DNA of 64,000 nt from Pterobdella sp. o SKG-2022 (lineage: Eukaryota; Annelida; Clitellata; Hirudinida; Piscicolidae), in the NCBI GenBank assembly GCA_964035795.1, contig OZ038325.1, forward strand, positions 6,941,607 to 7,005,606, in the 5' to 3' direction. Below, in pieces: positions 21,601-34,900 of the stretch (position 1 is the stretch's first letter; each line of letters starts with the position of its first letter). The translations under genes and the position numbers were made by a program. Below the pieces are notes generated by a model. That model saw nothing but the letters and a program-made list of their open reading frames with translations, made no database searches and was not told where the DNA came from.

Positions 21601-22909
21601 CCATCGGAAAAGATTTTGTATAACTAACAATACTGATAAAAACAAACTCGGGGAAAAGATGTTTAAAAGTTAACTTAAAATGCAGTTAAAATTCTTTTTA
21701 AGTCTTACCGATTCAGCTGTAGTTCGGATGGAAAACCCCAAAAAACAATGCTCAAAGAGAGCATTTAAACAAAAGAATGTGGTTAACAATCGTTGCACCA
21801 GAGTAGGTTAATACTGATGTCACTGTAAAAGGAAACAAGTCTTATAGGAAATAACTTATATAGTGATGATTATTATACAATGTAAATTTTGATATACAAT
21901 GTTAGAATGTATAATACAATGAAATTGATATTGGTTTTAATATTTAGCTGGTAGTGTTTGGTTTGATAAGTGTTATTGTACATAACAGGTGTTAAAATTA
22001 GTTGTTCAAAGGAATTTAATGAGATAGAATTTTCTTGGTAATACAGGATTTTTTGTTAGTATTAGTAATAGGATTTGAATTAATAGTTTATAATATAAGT
22101 GTTTATAAAAATATCCACTCTATATAAAAGTTATGGAATATTGAAAAAAGGCCTAAAGAATATAATATAAATAGTATAGTGCTAAAATAAAAATAATGAT
22201 CAATAATTTTATATTACTGTGGTTACAGAAGGGATCTTTTGAAGGTCTTACACAAATTCAGAATTGAGAGGTGAAGACAGAATGAAATTGTGGTGTGAAA
22301 TTGAGAAAGTTCGTGTAACAAAATTAAATAAAATTAGAAATCGATCTAAACATGTACAGGTCTAGTTAAAGCTGTGAACGATAATTTATGCCTCAGTAAA
22401 TCTATATAGAAAATACAAATAAAAATATGAAATTTACAAATTGTCATGATCGGCTAGGAGTTATGCGAAGTTAATGAATGGCTGTGTAAAAGAAATTTCC
22501 ATGGAAACGTTAAATAAAAATTGTTATTTACACCGCGAAATGGAGGGAATTTTAGCGCTACCTATTCTCGCCCTAACACATAACTCTCGCACCTTTTTGG
22601 GCACGTTTTCGTACATAATTTGAAAAAATTTTAAGTCAATTTTTTCTTAATAATTGTGGTGAGAGTGAAATCAATTGAAGTGGTTGTGTTGTTGTGGTGT
22701 TTAAGCTTAACACATATTATCAACATAGAAGTGGTGTGTTCAGATTGTTGCTAACCCATTGAATGTCTCTAGAATGGTTCCAATCAAACAAAAATAAATC
22801 AACATTTCGTGAAAAATTTCATCAAAAATAAATTAATAATTTGCAAAAATAAAACAAAATAAACAAACATTAACAAAAAAACAGGCAAAACAAAGAATAA
22901 TTTTTCAAA
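21601..22909. other. AT-rich intergenic sequence between convergent genes
   Basis: No exon-like or transposon-like signal. It includes a small perfect inverted repeat (AATGCTC AAAGA GAGCATT, 21747-21765). Confidence 0.55.
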
Positions 22910-23245
22910 ATTAATTCTTTGGTCGCCAGAGAGTCTTGTGACATCAGAACTATTTCCGGTTAAATTTGCCGGAAGATATTCAAAATGGGAAAAGTCAAAA
23001 CATGTTTAGCGCTTTTGTCGCAGTTTAATATGTGGAAGGGATGTTGTTTTGATTTTTGTAGCGCATCAAAAACCAAAATAAGCTGCAAAAATACGCATTA
23101 AAAATCCCATTTTCGATTAAATTCTCTTCGTCGGTTTGATCAATTATCGCTCACAAATTATCAAAGATACCAAATAACACGACCAATCATAACGGTGCGT
23201 CATCGAATCAATAAGCCGGCTTTCGTTGATTGGTTGTTATGAGTT
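22910..23245. promoter_or_regulatory. GC-elevated intergenic island with ETS and CCAAT-type motifs
   Basis: The least AT-rich stretch between the two convergent genes. It contains TTTCCGGTTAAATTTGCCGGAAG (two opposed ETS-like cores about 22964-22978) and two CCAAT-box type sites (GACCAATCA near 23181; GATTGGTTG near 23228). A 38-codon ORF starts at about 22986 (MGKVKTCLALLSQF). Candidate enhancer, promoter or first exon of something not otherwise visible. Confidence 0.3.
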
Positions 23246-24766
23246 GTGTGTGTGTGTCTGGCGTCGTAAATGATCGATGGAAAAAGAGGAGGAGGAGGAG
23301 GAGGAAGAAGATGATGGTTATTATTATGATTTCTCAGAAAAGCTTATTGGCAGATAATTTTAGAACTTTTGTATGTCCGAAGTTCACAAATATTTTGTTA
23401 AAATTAATTAATTTCAAATCATTTTATAGATTTTTAAATTATGATTCATCTTCTTCTAGATCTTTCTTCGCTCCATCATTCACCGTCTTGTCTGTATCTC
23501 CATCATTACCCTTATTACTATTATTATTGTTATTATTAATTTCAATATTTTTATTTTTGTTGTTGATATTATTTTTATTACTGTCATTTTTTTGATTATA
23601 ATTTTTGTTGATAGTGTTTTCACCATCACCATCTTTTTCTCGGTTTTGCTTGCTTTCAGAATCTGTCAACATTCAAAGGCATTTATAATTGCTTTATTTT
23701 TGAAATATAGATTTAAAAATCAAAAATTTAATTTATCTTTTTTTTATATACAAGTGTTTTTTTATATTTCTCTCCACTTCAGACTTTATTAAACTTCCAT
23801 TAAAGTTCTTATCAAATAAATAAAAATACCATCAAAAAGTAAATTAATTTCAATTTTAAATATCAAAAACTCATTTGAAACTTATTTTCTTTTATCAATT
23901 AATAAGCAATAAATATAGGCATTTTAATAGATAAAGTTTACTATATTATTACTATTATTTTGTCACTATTTATTATTTTTATTATTTCTATTGTTATCAT
24001 TATTGTTTTTGTCTATCATATTGCTATTTTTTTTTAATTTTTGCTAGTAATATTTGATATTTTATTCTTATTTTTTATTATTATTTTTATTATTATCATT
24101 GTTTACTTCTTGTAAATATGTTAAGTCAGATCATTTAAACTCTCAATTTATTGTTTGAAAAGCTTATTGTCAATCATATAAATAACAATAAAATTATGAA
24201 TGGTAACAAAAGCAAAAAGTAAATAAAAATAAAAAAAAATATAAAAAATGACAAAAATATAAATAGCATTAAAAAATTTAAAAAAAAATAATTATTATCA
24301 CCAAAAATATATTAAATTAAAGTCGAATTGTTGTTTTTTTTTTTTCTTATTATCTGGATTTTCAGCAACCTCTAATTTCATATTTTATCAATACATTGTA
24401 TTCCCATAATTATGATCATACTTCATCTTATTTTGCAAGCAACTCATATTGATAATTCATAAAGAATGGTATAAATCATTACATTTTCGATATTTTAATC
24501 AGTTTACAACACAAGATAAAGAATAAAAACCCCAGCCTTAAATATCTTCAATCTTTTTTTTCAACGCAAAATTCTAAACATAGCTAACTCATTCTGTAGA
24601 ATTTATTACCCTCAAATTACTGAAAAATTGCATGATAAAAGTGAAGTCAAATTCGAATAATGTACAAAAGTGAATTTAGCTAACGAGACTGCATGAGAAT
24701 TTTTTGGAAAGGGGGTTGGAGAAATGGGGGAAGGATGGGGTAGGGTGAAAAACTTGAATTTCCTTC
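23246..24766. other. AT-rich intergenic sequence with simple repeats
   Basis: (GGA)n at 23287-23310, ATT/TTA-rich runs at 23515-23600 and 23940-24110. No coding or transposon signal seen. Confidence 0.55.
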
Positions 24767-24772
24767 TTTATT
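24767..24772 (-). terminator. Candidate poly(A) signal of the ZFHX gene
   Basis: AATAAA on the minus strand about 125 bp after the ZFHX stop codon (24897-24899). Position is suitable; other AT-rich matches exist nearby. Confidence 0.4.
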
Positions 24773-24896
24773 CTTGCATTTCACTGTTTAAAAATTCAAA
24801 ACATTTATATAATTGATTGCTTAAATAAAGCGAAGAATTTTAATATAGACTCTATTTGAGAAGGAATTTCAATTTTAGATTGGTATGTAAAATAAT

Positions 24897-27800
24897 TTAG
24901 AGCTCACAATTGTCTGCCTCTTTGGAGTCTTGATGCAATTTCGCCATCAACTCGTGCGCCACTAAGCCCGGCATCAAGTCAGTGTTTGAGGGCAGAAGTG
25001 GTGGGTAGGTAGACTGGGTGGAAGCGGGAAAGGAAGAAAATCTGCCAGACGAATGTTCACCCATGAACGCTTGTTGAGATGAAGTTGATTCTGAATCTGA
25101 CTGAGTCTTCACGAATCTTTTGACGTTTTCGATGTGTTCTGAGCTGAAGAGATGATCTCTCACACTGTGGTGATTGTTATACACCACCAGGCACACCTTG
25201 CACTCTGAAGCAGCTGGAGACTGCATCGAAGGCAGTTCTCCATCCAACCCATCCGCCAACCTACTCTTCTTGTCTTTTGCACGAGCATTTTGAAACCAAA
25301 CCTGCACCACACGTTTCCTCAAACCGATTTCTCTGCCCAGTATGTCACATTCTGTAATGGTGGGAGTTTTGTATTCGCTGTAGATCATTTTCATCACCCT
25401 GATCTGTACACTTGTCATGTGGGTACGATGCCGCTTGCCTGAAGTCGATGGTGCCTGTTGGCTGTCGTTGGAAGAGGCTTTGGGAACGAAGGTGGGAAAG
25501 ACACTGTTGCACAACCTGGAGGAATTACTGCTTACTACTGGAGATTTGTCGAAAGAAGGATACTTCTTGAAACTGCTGTTGAAGTCATCTTCTTTGCATG
25601 ATGATACTGCCAATGAGTCGTTATCGTTGTCGGATTGAGAGACTGAGTCGTTATCCATGTTGTTAAAACTATTATTTAGACTGCTGTTGGAGAAGTGTTG
25701 TCGGCGTTTTCTTAGACTGAAATCAAGATTGGAATCTTGCTGGGTGCTGAGAGGTTTGCTCAAATCTAGTGGCAGTTCATGTTTCCCTTCATCATCTGCC
25801 TTAGCATTGAACTTGTTGACAACATCGCCTCCAGAATAAAGAAGGTTCATCGAGTTGAAGAATGGAAGAAAGGGATGAGGTATGTTGCTTGGGTTGTGCA
25901 TCAGTTGGTTAAAATTGAAGCTGGGCGTTTTTGGAGCATTAGCTGAAGATGAGGAAGAAGAAGATGAGGATGAAGATAACTTGTTTTCTGTATCAATTTT
26001 AAAACGTTTATCAGGTGGAATGTAACTTTTATCGTCGTTATTGGACTCGAGAGAGTTTTTGGCTAAAGGACCAAGCTTATTTGAAAATCCAGATGGCCCT
26101 TTTTTCTCGCGGGCTCTGACGTTTTGAAACCAAACTTGCACCACTCTTTTACTCAACCCCACTTCCGCAGTTATGGTTCTTAATTGTTTTCTACTAGGGT
26201 TGCTGTCTTCTCTGAACTTTCTGTTCAAGATGTCTAGCTGGTGTGGCATTATTACTGTTCTCATTCTGCGGTCGCTCACCGAGTCTTTGTCTTCATTGTC
26301 ATCTCCTTGGTATTCGTTATTCGATACTCTTTTGGTTTGCGATGAAGCGAGGTTTGGTAATTGATTCATTTCGAAACTGCGTTTAAAAGCATTTTCGTAA
26401 TCCATTTTAAAATTGTTCCCTCTGGATTTCTCATCAGTCAGTTGGTTAGTATTTTTATCTTGCTCTTTCAGTTTCAAATCAGCATTGTGGGTGTTAACAA
26501 AATTTTTAACAGAATTATTTTTTCTACATTGAAGTCTCTGATGTTTTATAAGTTCATAATATCTTTCAAAACTGACTGAACAGAACTGGCATTGGTATTT
26601 GAATGTGTGGCCACCATTGTCCCCATCAGAACCATTGTTTGCGAAGTTGTTCGCGTTATTCTGTGGTTGATTCTCATAACTCTTTCTTGCTTTCTGCCTG
26701 GCGTTTTGAAACCACACAATTATTACTCTTGGACTCAAATCCAACAACCCTGACAGCATCTCCAATTCTTCATCTTTCGGGTAAGCGTTGATCTCAAAAT
26801 GTTCTTGTAGAATCTTGATTTGTTGATCAGTGAAGTGAGTTCTGTTGGCTCGTTTCCCATGATTGGTTGATGGTTGTTGTTGTGATTGAGATTGATGATG
26901 GAAGGAGTGAGAGGAGTAGGAAGGTTGAGGAAAGAGGGGCAAACCACCAGGCCCTGTAGGAAAAGTAAGTCCAGTATTGCTTGAGAACATACTGGGATGG
27001 GAAGGAGGGAGAAAAAATGGAGGGGGTCCCAGCCTAGGGATGTTTAAAGATGGGAACATTTGTGGGGGAAGATTGCCCATCGAAGTCAAAGGGGAAATGT
27101 TTCTAAGGTCCAAGTCACGTGCTCCTGATGATTGGTTCTCATTGAACAGTATTGATTCCATTTTCACTTTTTTAGAGTTAAAATTTACATTGTTTTCTTC
27201 TTTAATAGTTTCATTCGTGTCTGATTTCTGTTCTTCGTTGGATTCTTTATTTGTTCTATCGTCATCGTTTTCATCTTCATTTGTTTTTTTGGCATTTTCA
27301 GAGGTTTCTTTCGATTCACTTTCAGCATTTGATAATTTTTCATCTTTTTCGTTTATTTTTTCATCATCTTTTTTATCATTTTCTGATGTATTTTTGCATT
27401 CTCCAGAATCGGTAGCATCGTCATCATTATCTGTGGGGTACAAAACCGTAGTTGGAGGATTGTTGAAGTTGTATGGTGAGTCCTTGCTCCTCTGTCTCTC
27501 TTTGAACAATGTGTTTCTGAACCAATGTTTGATGACTTTTGGAGGAAGTTGTGTGGAGAGAGCCATCTCGGCAATCTGCTCATCGCTGGGAGAGTTACTA
27601 ATGTCAAAATGGGCTCTCAAAATACTTAGTTGTTCATCTGTTATACGAGTTCGAGCTCTCTTTTGTTGCTGCTGTTGCTGCAATTGTTGTTGAATAAATT
27701 GTTGCTGTTGTTGCTGCTGCAAAGACATGTTGTTGTTTTTGTTGTTTGAGTTGCTTGCCTGTTGGTTGAAAGAAAACATATTCGACATTAACATTTGGTT

Positions 27801-30385
27801 GTGAAGTTGTTGTTTAGGGTCAAACAAATTGTTGCCAAGTGCTATCAACTCAGGGTTGAATCCAAAGGGAAACATCATTGGAAACTGCATGAAAAATGGA
27901 TTAGTATTTGATGAGTTTGAGTCTAAACCTCCTGGCATCATCATCATCATCGACATCTGTTTTAAAAACTCCATTTGAAACGCTGTCATTTCTCGACTTT
28001 GGTGACTCGATGACTGGGGATCGTGGTTTTTGAAAGGAGTCAGGGCTGGATGAAAGAATGGATATTTTCCAGATAACTGCTTGGCAGAATTTTTAAACTG
28101 CGATGAAGATGTAGATTTCGGAGAAGTGTTTTCAGTATCACTCTCAGAAAGCTTGCGATCTTCATTCTCCATGTTGTATCCATTGAGGTTGTTTGCTTGT
28201 CGTTGTTCATAGTGTTTCCTGAACGCCTCAGCGAACTTTTCCACAGCTTCCAATGGAACACAGCAACCATGCTGATCTTCTTCGTGGGCTTTTAACACCC
28301 AAACGCTGGAAAACTCCTTGTCGCAGAATCTGCATTTACTATGAGCCATTTCAGGTAGGGGGTTGTTGTTGTATTTGTTTTTGTCGTCGTCGTTGTTGTT
28401 ATTGTCTTCATTGTTGTCTCCGCCTGTCTTCCACGCATCATCACTGCCGTTGGAATGAGTGTTGCTATTGTTGTTGTTGCTGTTAGAGTCGTTTTGTTCT
28501 CTGCTTTTGTTGCTGTTACTGTTTTCATCAGCGTTGTTCTTGCATTGCTTGCTGGCAGCTGTTTCATTGAACAACATGGCGCACTCAAAACCAACATTTT
28601 CCAACAAAGATTTGTAGTAACTGCTTCGTTGTCTTGACAACAACATCATCAAATGTTGATTGCTGTTGTAACTGAAATTATTATTCTTATAAAGTTGATT
28701 GTTTTGTTTGTTGAAATCGTTTTTGGCCAAGTCATTAAGTTGTTTGGCGTTTACATTTTTATATGTCGATGCATTATACCAGTCGAAATTACTGTTTTTA
28801 AAATAATTATCGACATCATCGTTGCAATAATTAGGGGTTGTTTGGGCGTCACAAAACGATCCATTTTGAACCCCATTATTAAACTTAATATTACCTTCCG
28901 AATTGTAACTCTCTTCATTATAACTCTTAGTAGTGTTGTAATTTCCCTCTTTTTTATTTTCTCTTTTTTTTTCGTTTTTATCATTTTCAATAAAATTCCC
29001 ATTCTTCTCATCAAAATCTTCATTTTCCCCATCATTGGTCTTGTTATTACAGGCTAAAGTCTTATGGCCGTCTAAGACTTCATTACCACTTTTCCCTGAG
29101 GGCTCTTCTCTATTAACTTCACACAGCCCTTCAACATACATTGTATATTTTGTCTTTTCACCTCTTTCAACTTCTTCTTCTTCTTCATCTTCTAACCTTT
29201 TAAACGCGCTTTTATTGCTTGATATTCTGTTGTTTTGTGGTATTATCTCGGTATTATAATTCATAACACTGCTGTAGTTAGTCTTAATTGGCTTATTTTC
29301 ATGGTTATATTTTATCCCAGTGTTTTCGTCATTATCACTTTTATTATCTTCGCCTTCATTAAAGCTAGAAGTGTTTATATTTCCATTGAAGGCTTCTTTT
29401 TCAACATTTTCATATTTCGTATGCTCTAAATTATGTGTTTTTGTGTTTCTATATTCAAAGTTTTCTCCGTCTTCAATGTTTTTTGTTTTCTCATGATGTT
29501 TAATAATCTCGAATTTATCATTCTGATTTTTATCTTCAAATGCAGTTTCACCATTAAAACTTTTATTTCCACTTCTACATTCAATATTGTTTCTAGAAAG
29601 TTCACTATCGTCAACATTTACAGAAATCCTATCAATAAAAAGACCTTTGGATGAAGAGGTATGTTGAATTGCATTATTACAAAATGCATCTGAGACATCG
29701 TTGTTGTTTTTAAGTGTGTTATGTTCGAATTTCTCGGGCGGATTTATTTTGACGTTGGTTATAAAAGCAAAAAGATTTGACAATTTTGAAAGAATTATTT
29801 TCGTTTTGAAAATTTCTTTTGATCTATGAATTAAAATAGAAGAAATATTGTCGAAAAATTTTCTAACAAGCCCCTCTTTATTCTCTTCATCAATGTTTTC
29901 CTTAAACTCCAAACTCATATCATTTCCATCCTTTCTTCCATCTTCTCCACAACCCATCGCTTTCTTCCACATTTCTCTATAAATCTCTCTTATTATATGA
30001 ATCACAGAATGCTTACGCAAGGATGTTTCATTCTCAAAAACCGCATCACAATCTTCACAGAAGACCAGACCTTCATCAAATTTCTGAGACGTGAGAGGTG
30101 CTTGTTTCTGAAGTTTCAACTTGCCACAAGCTATGAGTTTGTGTGCTACAGTAACATGGGTGGAAAAAAAATGTTGCTGAAGTTGCGTTGCTTCTTTATA
30201 GGGTCCCAAACCACAGTTTTTAAACCAACAAAAGTACCCTTCGATGGTTTTTTGTGTATTTGTTTGTATGTGTTGTTGTTCATTTTGGTGTTGGTAAAGT
30301 TCGTCTGCACTTTGGAAATTTCTAGAACATTCTGTGCATTGGAATAGTGAGGTGTAGTCAGAGGCTTGAATTTCTGCCAAAGAGG
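24897..30385 (-). CDS. ZFHX: ZFHX3/ZFHX4-like terminal exon: zinc fingers and four homeodomains
   Basis: Large terminal exon of a zinc-finger homeobox transcription factor (ATBF1/zfh2 family; nuclear, DNA-binding). The acceptor CCCCACACAG at 30386 joins in phase to the exon ending at 31020. In order: fingers CTECSRNF...H, FCWFKNCG...H and FCEDCDAVF...H; an Asn/Glu/Lys-rich stretch of about 430 residues; YKSLLENVGFE, then finger CRFCDKEFSSVWVLKAHEED; homeodomain 1 (about 27483-27663, VIKHWFRNTLFKERQR); homeodomain 2 (26684-26866, VIIVWFQNARQKARKSYENQ); finger CQFCSVSFERYYELIKH; homeodomain 3 (26101-26274, VVQVWFQNVRAREKKG); a PLDLSKP motif fitting a CtBP-binding site; homeodomain 4 (25262-25436, VVQVWFQNARAKDKKS); and the post-homeodomain finger CKVCLVVYNNHHSVRDH. 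Stop TAG at 24897. The protein ends about 120 residues after homeodomain 4, much earlier than vertebrate ZFHX3. The reading frame is open above 30385, but that is intron. Confidence 0.95.
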
Positions 30386-31019
30386 CTGTGTGGGGAAAAG
30401 TTGATTGCCTTAAAAAAATAATAATTACTAAAAACCTAAAATCTAAAAAAGAAATAAAACACTTTAATAGAATTTTTTGCCTCAAATTGGACGACCAATT
30501 TGGAAATTAAATTTCGAAAAAACCAAAATATTTATAGCTGTAAGAGTTTTATGCCGTGCTAATTGCTAAATTGATCAAGGAGGTGTGCAGATAAAGATTT
30601 AAATGAAGATGCAGACCTTATTCAAGATTTTACTCTATTTAACCTTCTAAATACCACTTTTGAAAGCAAAAAAGCCATTTTTGAGAAAAATTCTTCCTAT
30701 AAAGACACCGAAAGTTTGAAAAAGAAATGGATATTTTATTTTCAAAAATGCCTCCTGCAATGAATTTGGAAGTATTGTGAAATTGTTTATAAAATTCATA
30801 AAAAGACTTCAAATAATGCTAGTTGGTCAAAACTGGGCATATGAACTAAGCAAACACACTAGCAAAAACACACAACACACGAACAAAGCCATAAACGCAC
30901 GACCAAATTAACACATTTAAACGCGCAACCACATAATTACGTCACCACACATACTCACATACACACACACGCACACCCACACACAAACACACACACAGCC
31001 ACAAAAGCTCACATCTAAC

Positions 31020-31488
31020 CTTCACGGACGACACTTAGAACTTTCTGGGCCATTTGATTCCACCCTCCAACCTCCGTCGCCATTCTCATTAACCCTTCCA
31101 TCCTGACGTCAGTATCAATATCCTCACCCTCGATATTGTTGTTTTCATCGCAGTTATTGTAGCATTTCCCAATGGGTGTATTCGGATGTAATGTTGGTGG
31201 TTGGGCATTTGCTTCAATGGTTTTATGCTGAGTTTTTGCTTCTGTTATCATAGATGGCTGTGTGTTGGAATCATTATCTACTTGTATTTTTGTTGCATCG
31301 TTCGATTCTGTAGTTGATACAACAGCTGGTTCTGTTGAACTAGTTGTTGCATTTGGTTCTGCAGTAGTGTTGTGAGGGGATGATTCGTAGAAGATGGGGT
31401 TGGTGATGAATGGGAAGGTATCGTTGGATGAAGATTGGTGGTTCATCAACATCACCAACTTCAGCATTTCTGGTTTCACACTGTGTAC
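31020..31488 (-). CDS. ZFHX: ZFHX-like gene, internal exon (second half of a C2H2 finger plus linker)
   Basis: Acceptor CATCATCAG at 31489, donor GAAG|GTTAGA at 31020; enters in phase 0 and leaves in phase 1, fitting both neighbours. It opens with VHSVKPEMLKLVMLMN, which completes the finger CRLCMEEKF...HMVEVH started in the exon at 40163 and aligns with the vertebrate segment around LQLHLTHLHSVAPDCVEKL. The rest is a Thr/Asn-rich linker ending WNQMAQKVLSVVRE. The next exon continues with SLAEIQASDYTSLFQCTEC. Confidence 0.88.
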
Positions 31489-31499
31489 CTGATGATGAG

Positions 31500-32000
31500 T
31501 AGATAAGAAGGTAAGAAAGTGAGTGAGTTGACCATTAGGTCGCTTTAACTGGGGTTTTGGTTGTGTAATGTATAGGTTTCATAGGACGCTACTCCGTGTC
31601 AACAAATGTAATGAGAATGTTAAAATATTTAGTTGGGCATTAATTCATCTTTATAATAATTAATAATAATATTAATATTAATTAACTTAATAATAAAAGG
31701 AAAAATAGAAATATCGCTAAAAATAAAATCAAAATATTCAAACAATAATGAAAGAAGAATTAAAATTTGGAACGATTTTTATTTCAATCCAAATCTAGAC
31801 ATCACTTTTTGATCCGATTTTGAAAAACTTGATAGAAAACGCACTATATAGGATTATTTGGGGATACAATTTGATGCATATCATAATAACTAAATGAATG
31901 GTTGAAGAATAAAATGAATTAAATATTAATTCTATCAAATACCAATAATTAGTTAATAGATGTATTTTGTAAAGTAATTTAATTGAGTTATTTAAAATAC
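31500..32000. other. Intron sequence, no further features
   Basis: AT-rich ZFHX intron between the 31488 acceptor and the LINE fragment. Nothing recognisable. Confidence 0.5.
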
Positions 32001-32011
32001 TAATTGAATCT

Positions 32012-32228
32012 CCCAGAGGAAACTCTTGCACGCAAGGCTCTAAAGGAAGTAAAAAGACCTGAAAAAAAAAAGCGAGGAAGACCCCCTCTTACATGGTGGA
32101 AGACTATCTTAAGGGACACAAACCTAAACCTAGAACAAATAGAAGAAATGTGTCAAGACAGGAAAATAGGGAGAAAATTTGTTGAAAACGTGATGCCTAT
32201 AAACATAGGATAAACACGAACATATATA
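32012..32228 (+). mobile_element. 5'-truncated non-LTR retrotransposon fragment with 11-bp target-site duplication
   Basis: About 217 bp encoding the end of a reverse-transcriptase ORF on plus: PEETLARKALKEVKRPEKKK, GRPPLTWWKTILRD, EEMCQDRKIGRKF, then stop near 32210. This Arg/Lys-rich GRPxxxW...D tail is typical of the C-terminus of many LINE ORF2 proteins. It is flanked by a perfect direct repeat TAATTGAATCT (32001-32011 and 32229-32239), which marks insertion of a severely 5'-truncated copy. It lies antisense in a ZFHX intron and differs from the LINE at the left edge of the window, so at least two LINE families are present. Confidence 0.85.
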
Positions 32229-33012
32229 TAATTGAATCTAATTACGCTTAATTAATTAAAAGTTAATCTAATCAAACAAGTTAGCTATTAAGCAAAACCA
32301 ATTAGTTAAAGCAAAATATCAAATGAAGCATAATTAATACATAGTAACTCAAACTCAATATAAAGCAAACGAGAAATGAATTAAAGAGAAATGCTTTCAA
32401 CAGTGCCTTCAGTAAGTGGTGGTGAGAAGATGCTATCAGATATCAAAGAATTTTTGAGAGTTAAAAGAAGAAAATGGTATGTTTCCCTTTGTTTTGTATT
32501 TGTTGGTTTGTGCCGTTGTATGTGTTTTTGTATGTATGGATGGTTGTTTATTAGTGTGTTTGTTTGTTTTTTTTGTATGTTTAGGTTTGTTTTTATGTAT
32601 CTTTGTTTATGTATTTTTTTTATTTTTCATGTATCTTAGGCAGTATGAATCTTGCCAAACTATTTCAAATCTGAGTCTATTTTTATTAAAAAAAATTTCT
32701 CAACTCAAGTTTTTAACAAATATTTCAATGGTACTACTTGGTTTAAGCATTAATTTCAAAATACATTTCTCTTGATTGTTTCATGCAATATTATTCTCCT
32801 GTATTGTTTCTTTAAATAAAAAATTTTCTAGCTCACGATTTTTCGGTATTAAAATTTTATTTTTTTTCAATTTAATTGTGATTTCATTATTTTTATTATT
32901 TTATTTTTATTATTATTGCTATTATTATGATATTATTCTTATTTGCCTTGATATTTGTTTCCATTAGTCTATTAATCATCTTATATTAATTTTATTTCTC
33001 CAGACTTATTGC

Positions 33013-33110
33013 TATTATTTTCTTATTTTTTTTATTATTTTCTTATTTTTTTTATTATTTTCTTATTTTTTTTATTATTTTCTTATTTTTTTTATTATTT
33101 TCTTATTATT
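33013..33110. repeat. Perfect 20-bp tandem repeat, about 5 copies
   Basis: Unit TTTATTATTTTCTTATTTTT repeated without change about five times, followed (33180-33350) by related degenerate TTATTATTTTTATGATTA units. Confidence 0.9.
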
Positions 33111-34701
33111 CATATTGTTTTATCATCGAGTTGAGTTTTATGATTGCTATTATTTTTATCGTTTTATATTATCATCACTATTTTTTTATTATTGTTATTA
33201 TTTTTATGATTATTATTATTTTTATTATTTTTATGATTATTATTTTTTAATTATTTTTATGATTATTATTTTTTTTTTATTTTTATGATTATTATTTTTT
33301 TTATCATTTTTATGATTATTATTATTTTTATTATTTTTACTGTTTTATCATCGTTATTAGTTTTCATTATAACACTAAAATCTTGAACTCTCAACTATTC
33401 ACAAAAACCGTCAAAGACTTCCACCAATAAACATCTAAAACGTACCTTCACATCAAATTTTCACCCTTACCACTCGTATTGGTTAAATAAATTATTTAGC
33501 GCGAAACTTTAAAAAAAATTCTGAATGGTTGGGTTTGAAGAGGTTTTTTGAAGAAGTATGTGAAGTAGTTGCATGTTTGTATGTATTTAATACAACTAGA
33601 ATCAAAACTAAAGCATTTTTAAAATTCATGTTGTTAGTTTATAGTTATTTTTAGTATAAAAATAAATGAATGAAGAATTAAATAAATTAATAAATAAACA
33701 AATAAAAAAAATAAAAAATGAATGAAGAATGAATACAATATAAATGAACAAAAAGCCTATAAATCAATAAAGGAATAAAAAATGAAGACTGAATTCTATT
33801 GGTGTCTTCGACACAGGTTGGATGCGCATGTCAGTGAACGTGTTAAAATATATGAGTTTTGTTAGTGTGTTGAGCTGAAAAAGATAGGAAATCGGGTTGA
33901 GTTATTTATAGAAAGATTTCTGTCATATATTATGGACTGAATATTATTTGATTTGATAATTAATGTAAAAATAATAAATAGAGAAAAAAAAGCGTAAAAA
34001 AAATAGAAATTGAACAAGAAAAATATCATAATAGAAAAAATAAAATAAGAATAATTTTTTGATTTTATGCTAAACATGATTAAAGAATAGAAGTAGCTCG
34101 GAGCTAAAACATGGATATTATTTTTGCATACATAATTATGTATAAATAAGCTAAAAATGAACTTAAAATTAAAAAAAAGAAAAAAATTAATAAATAATCA
34201 AAAAAAAAAACTAAAAAAAAAGATAATAACCATTTTAAATGAGAAAAATTAATTGGAAATAGCATTAGAAAAATAAAATTAATAATTTGAAAAAATAAAA
34301 TAAAATAAAATAGAAATAATGAAAGAAAATTGGAGGTGATTTGAGGATAATTATTTAAATTTGCAAATCCAAAATTGATTGGCTGTCGCTGTTTAAGCAA
34401 AATAAAAACAATAATAAATCATGAAAAATAATTAAGAAAGTAATAAGAAAAACAATAGAAACAGTAGAAATAATAATGAAACAATAAGCGAAGTATAAGA
34501 ATCCAAAATATAACAAATGTTGTCATAAGGGATAAAAGAATATAGAACAAAATGAAAAAAAATCATAATAATACATCTGTATTTGAGGAATTTAAAAATT
34601 TGAGTTAAGGCTTATAATGAAAATTTAAATAAAATAGCTTAAATTGTCAAAAATTCCACTAATAACTGCAAATTAAAGCTAAAAATGACAACTATTTAGT
34701 A

Positions 34702-34900
<199 letters not shown>

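Noticed and set aside
27353..29259. Several 60-240 aa ORFs on either strand inside the ZFHX terminal exon
   Set aside because: Shadow frames of the long ZFHX reading frame; no family resemblance of their own.
33013..33110. CRISPR-like regular array
   Set aside because: Head-to-tail 20-bp repeats without spacers, in animal intron sequence.
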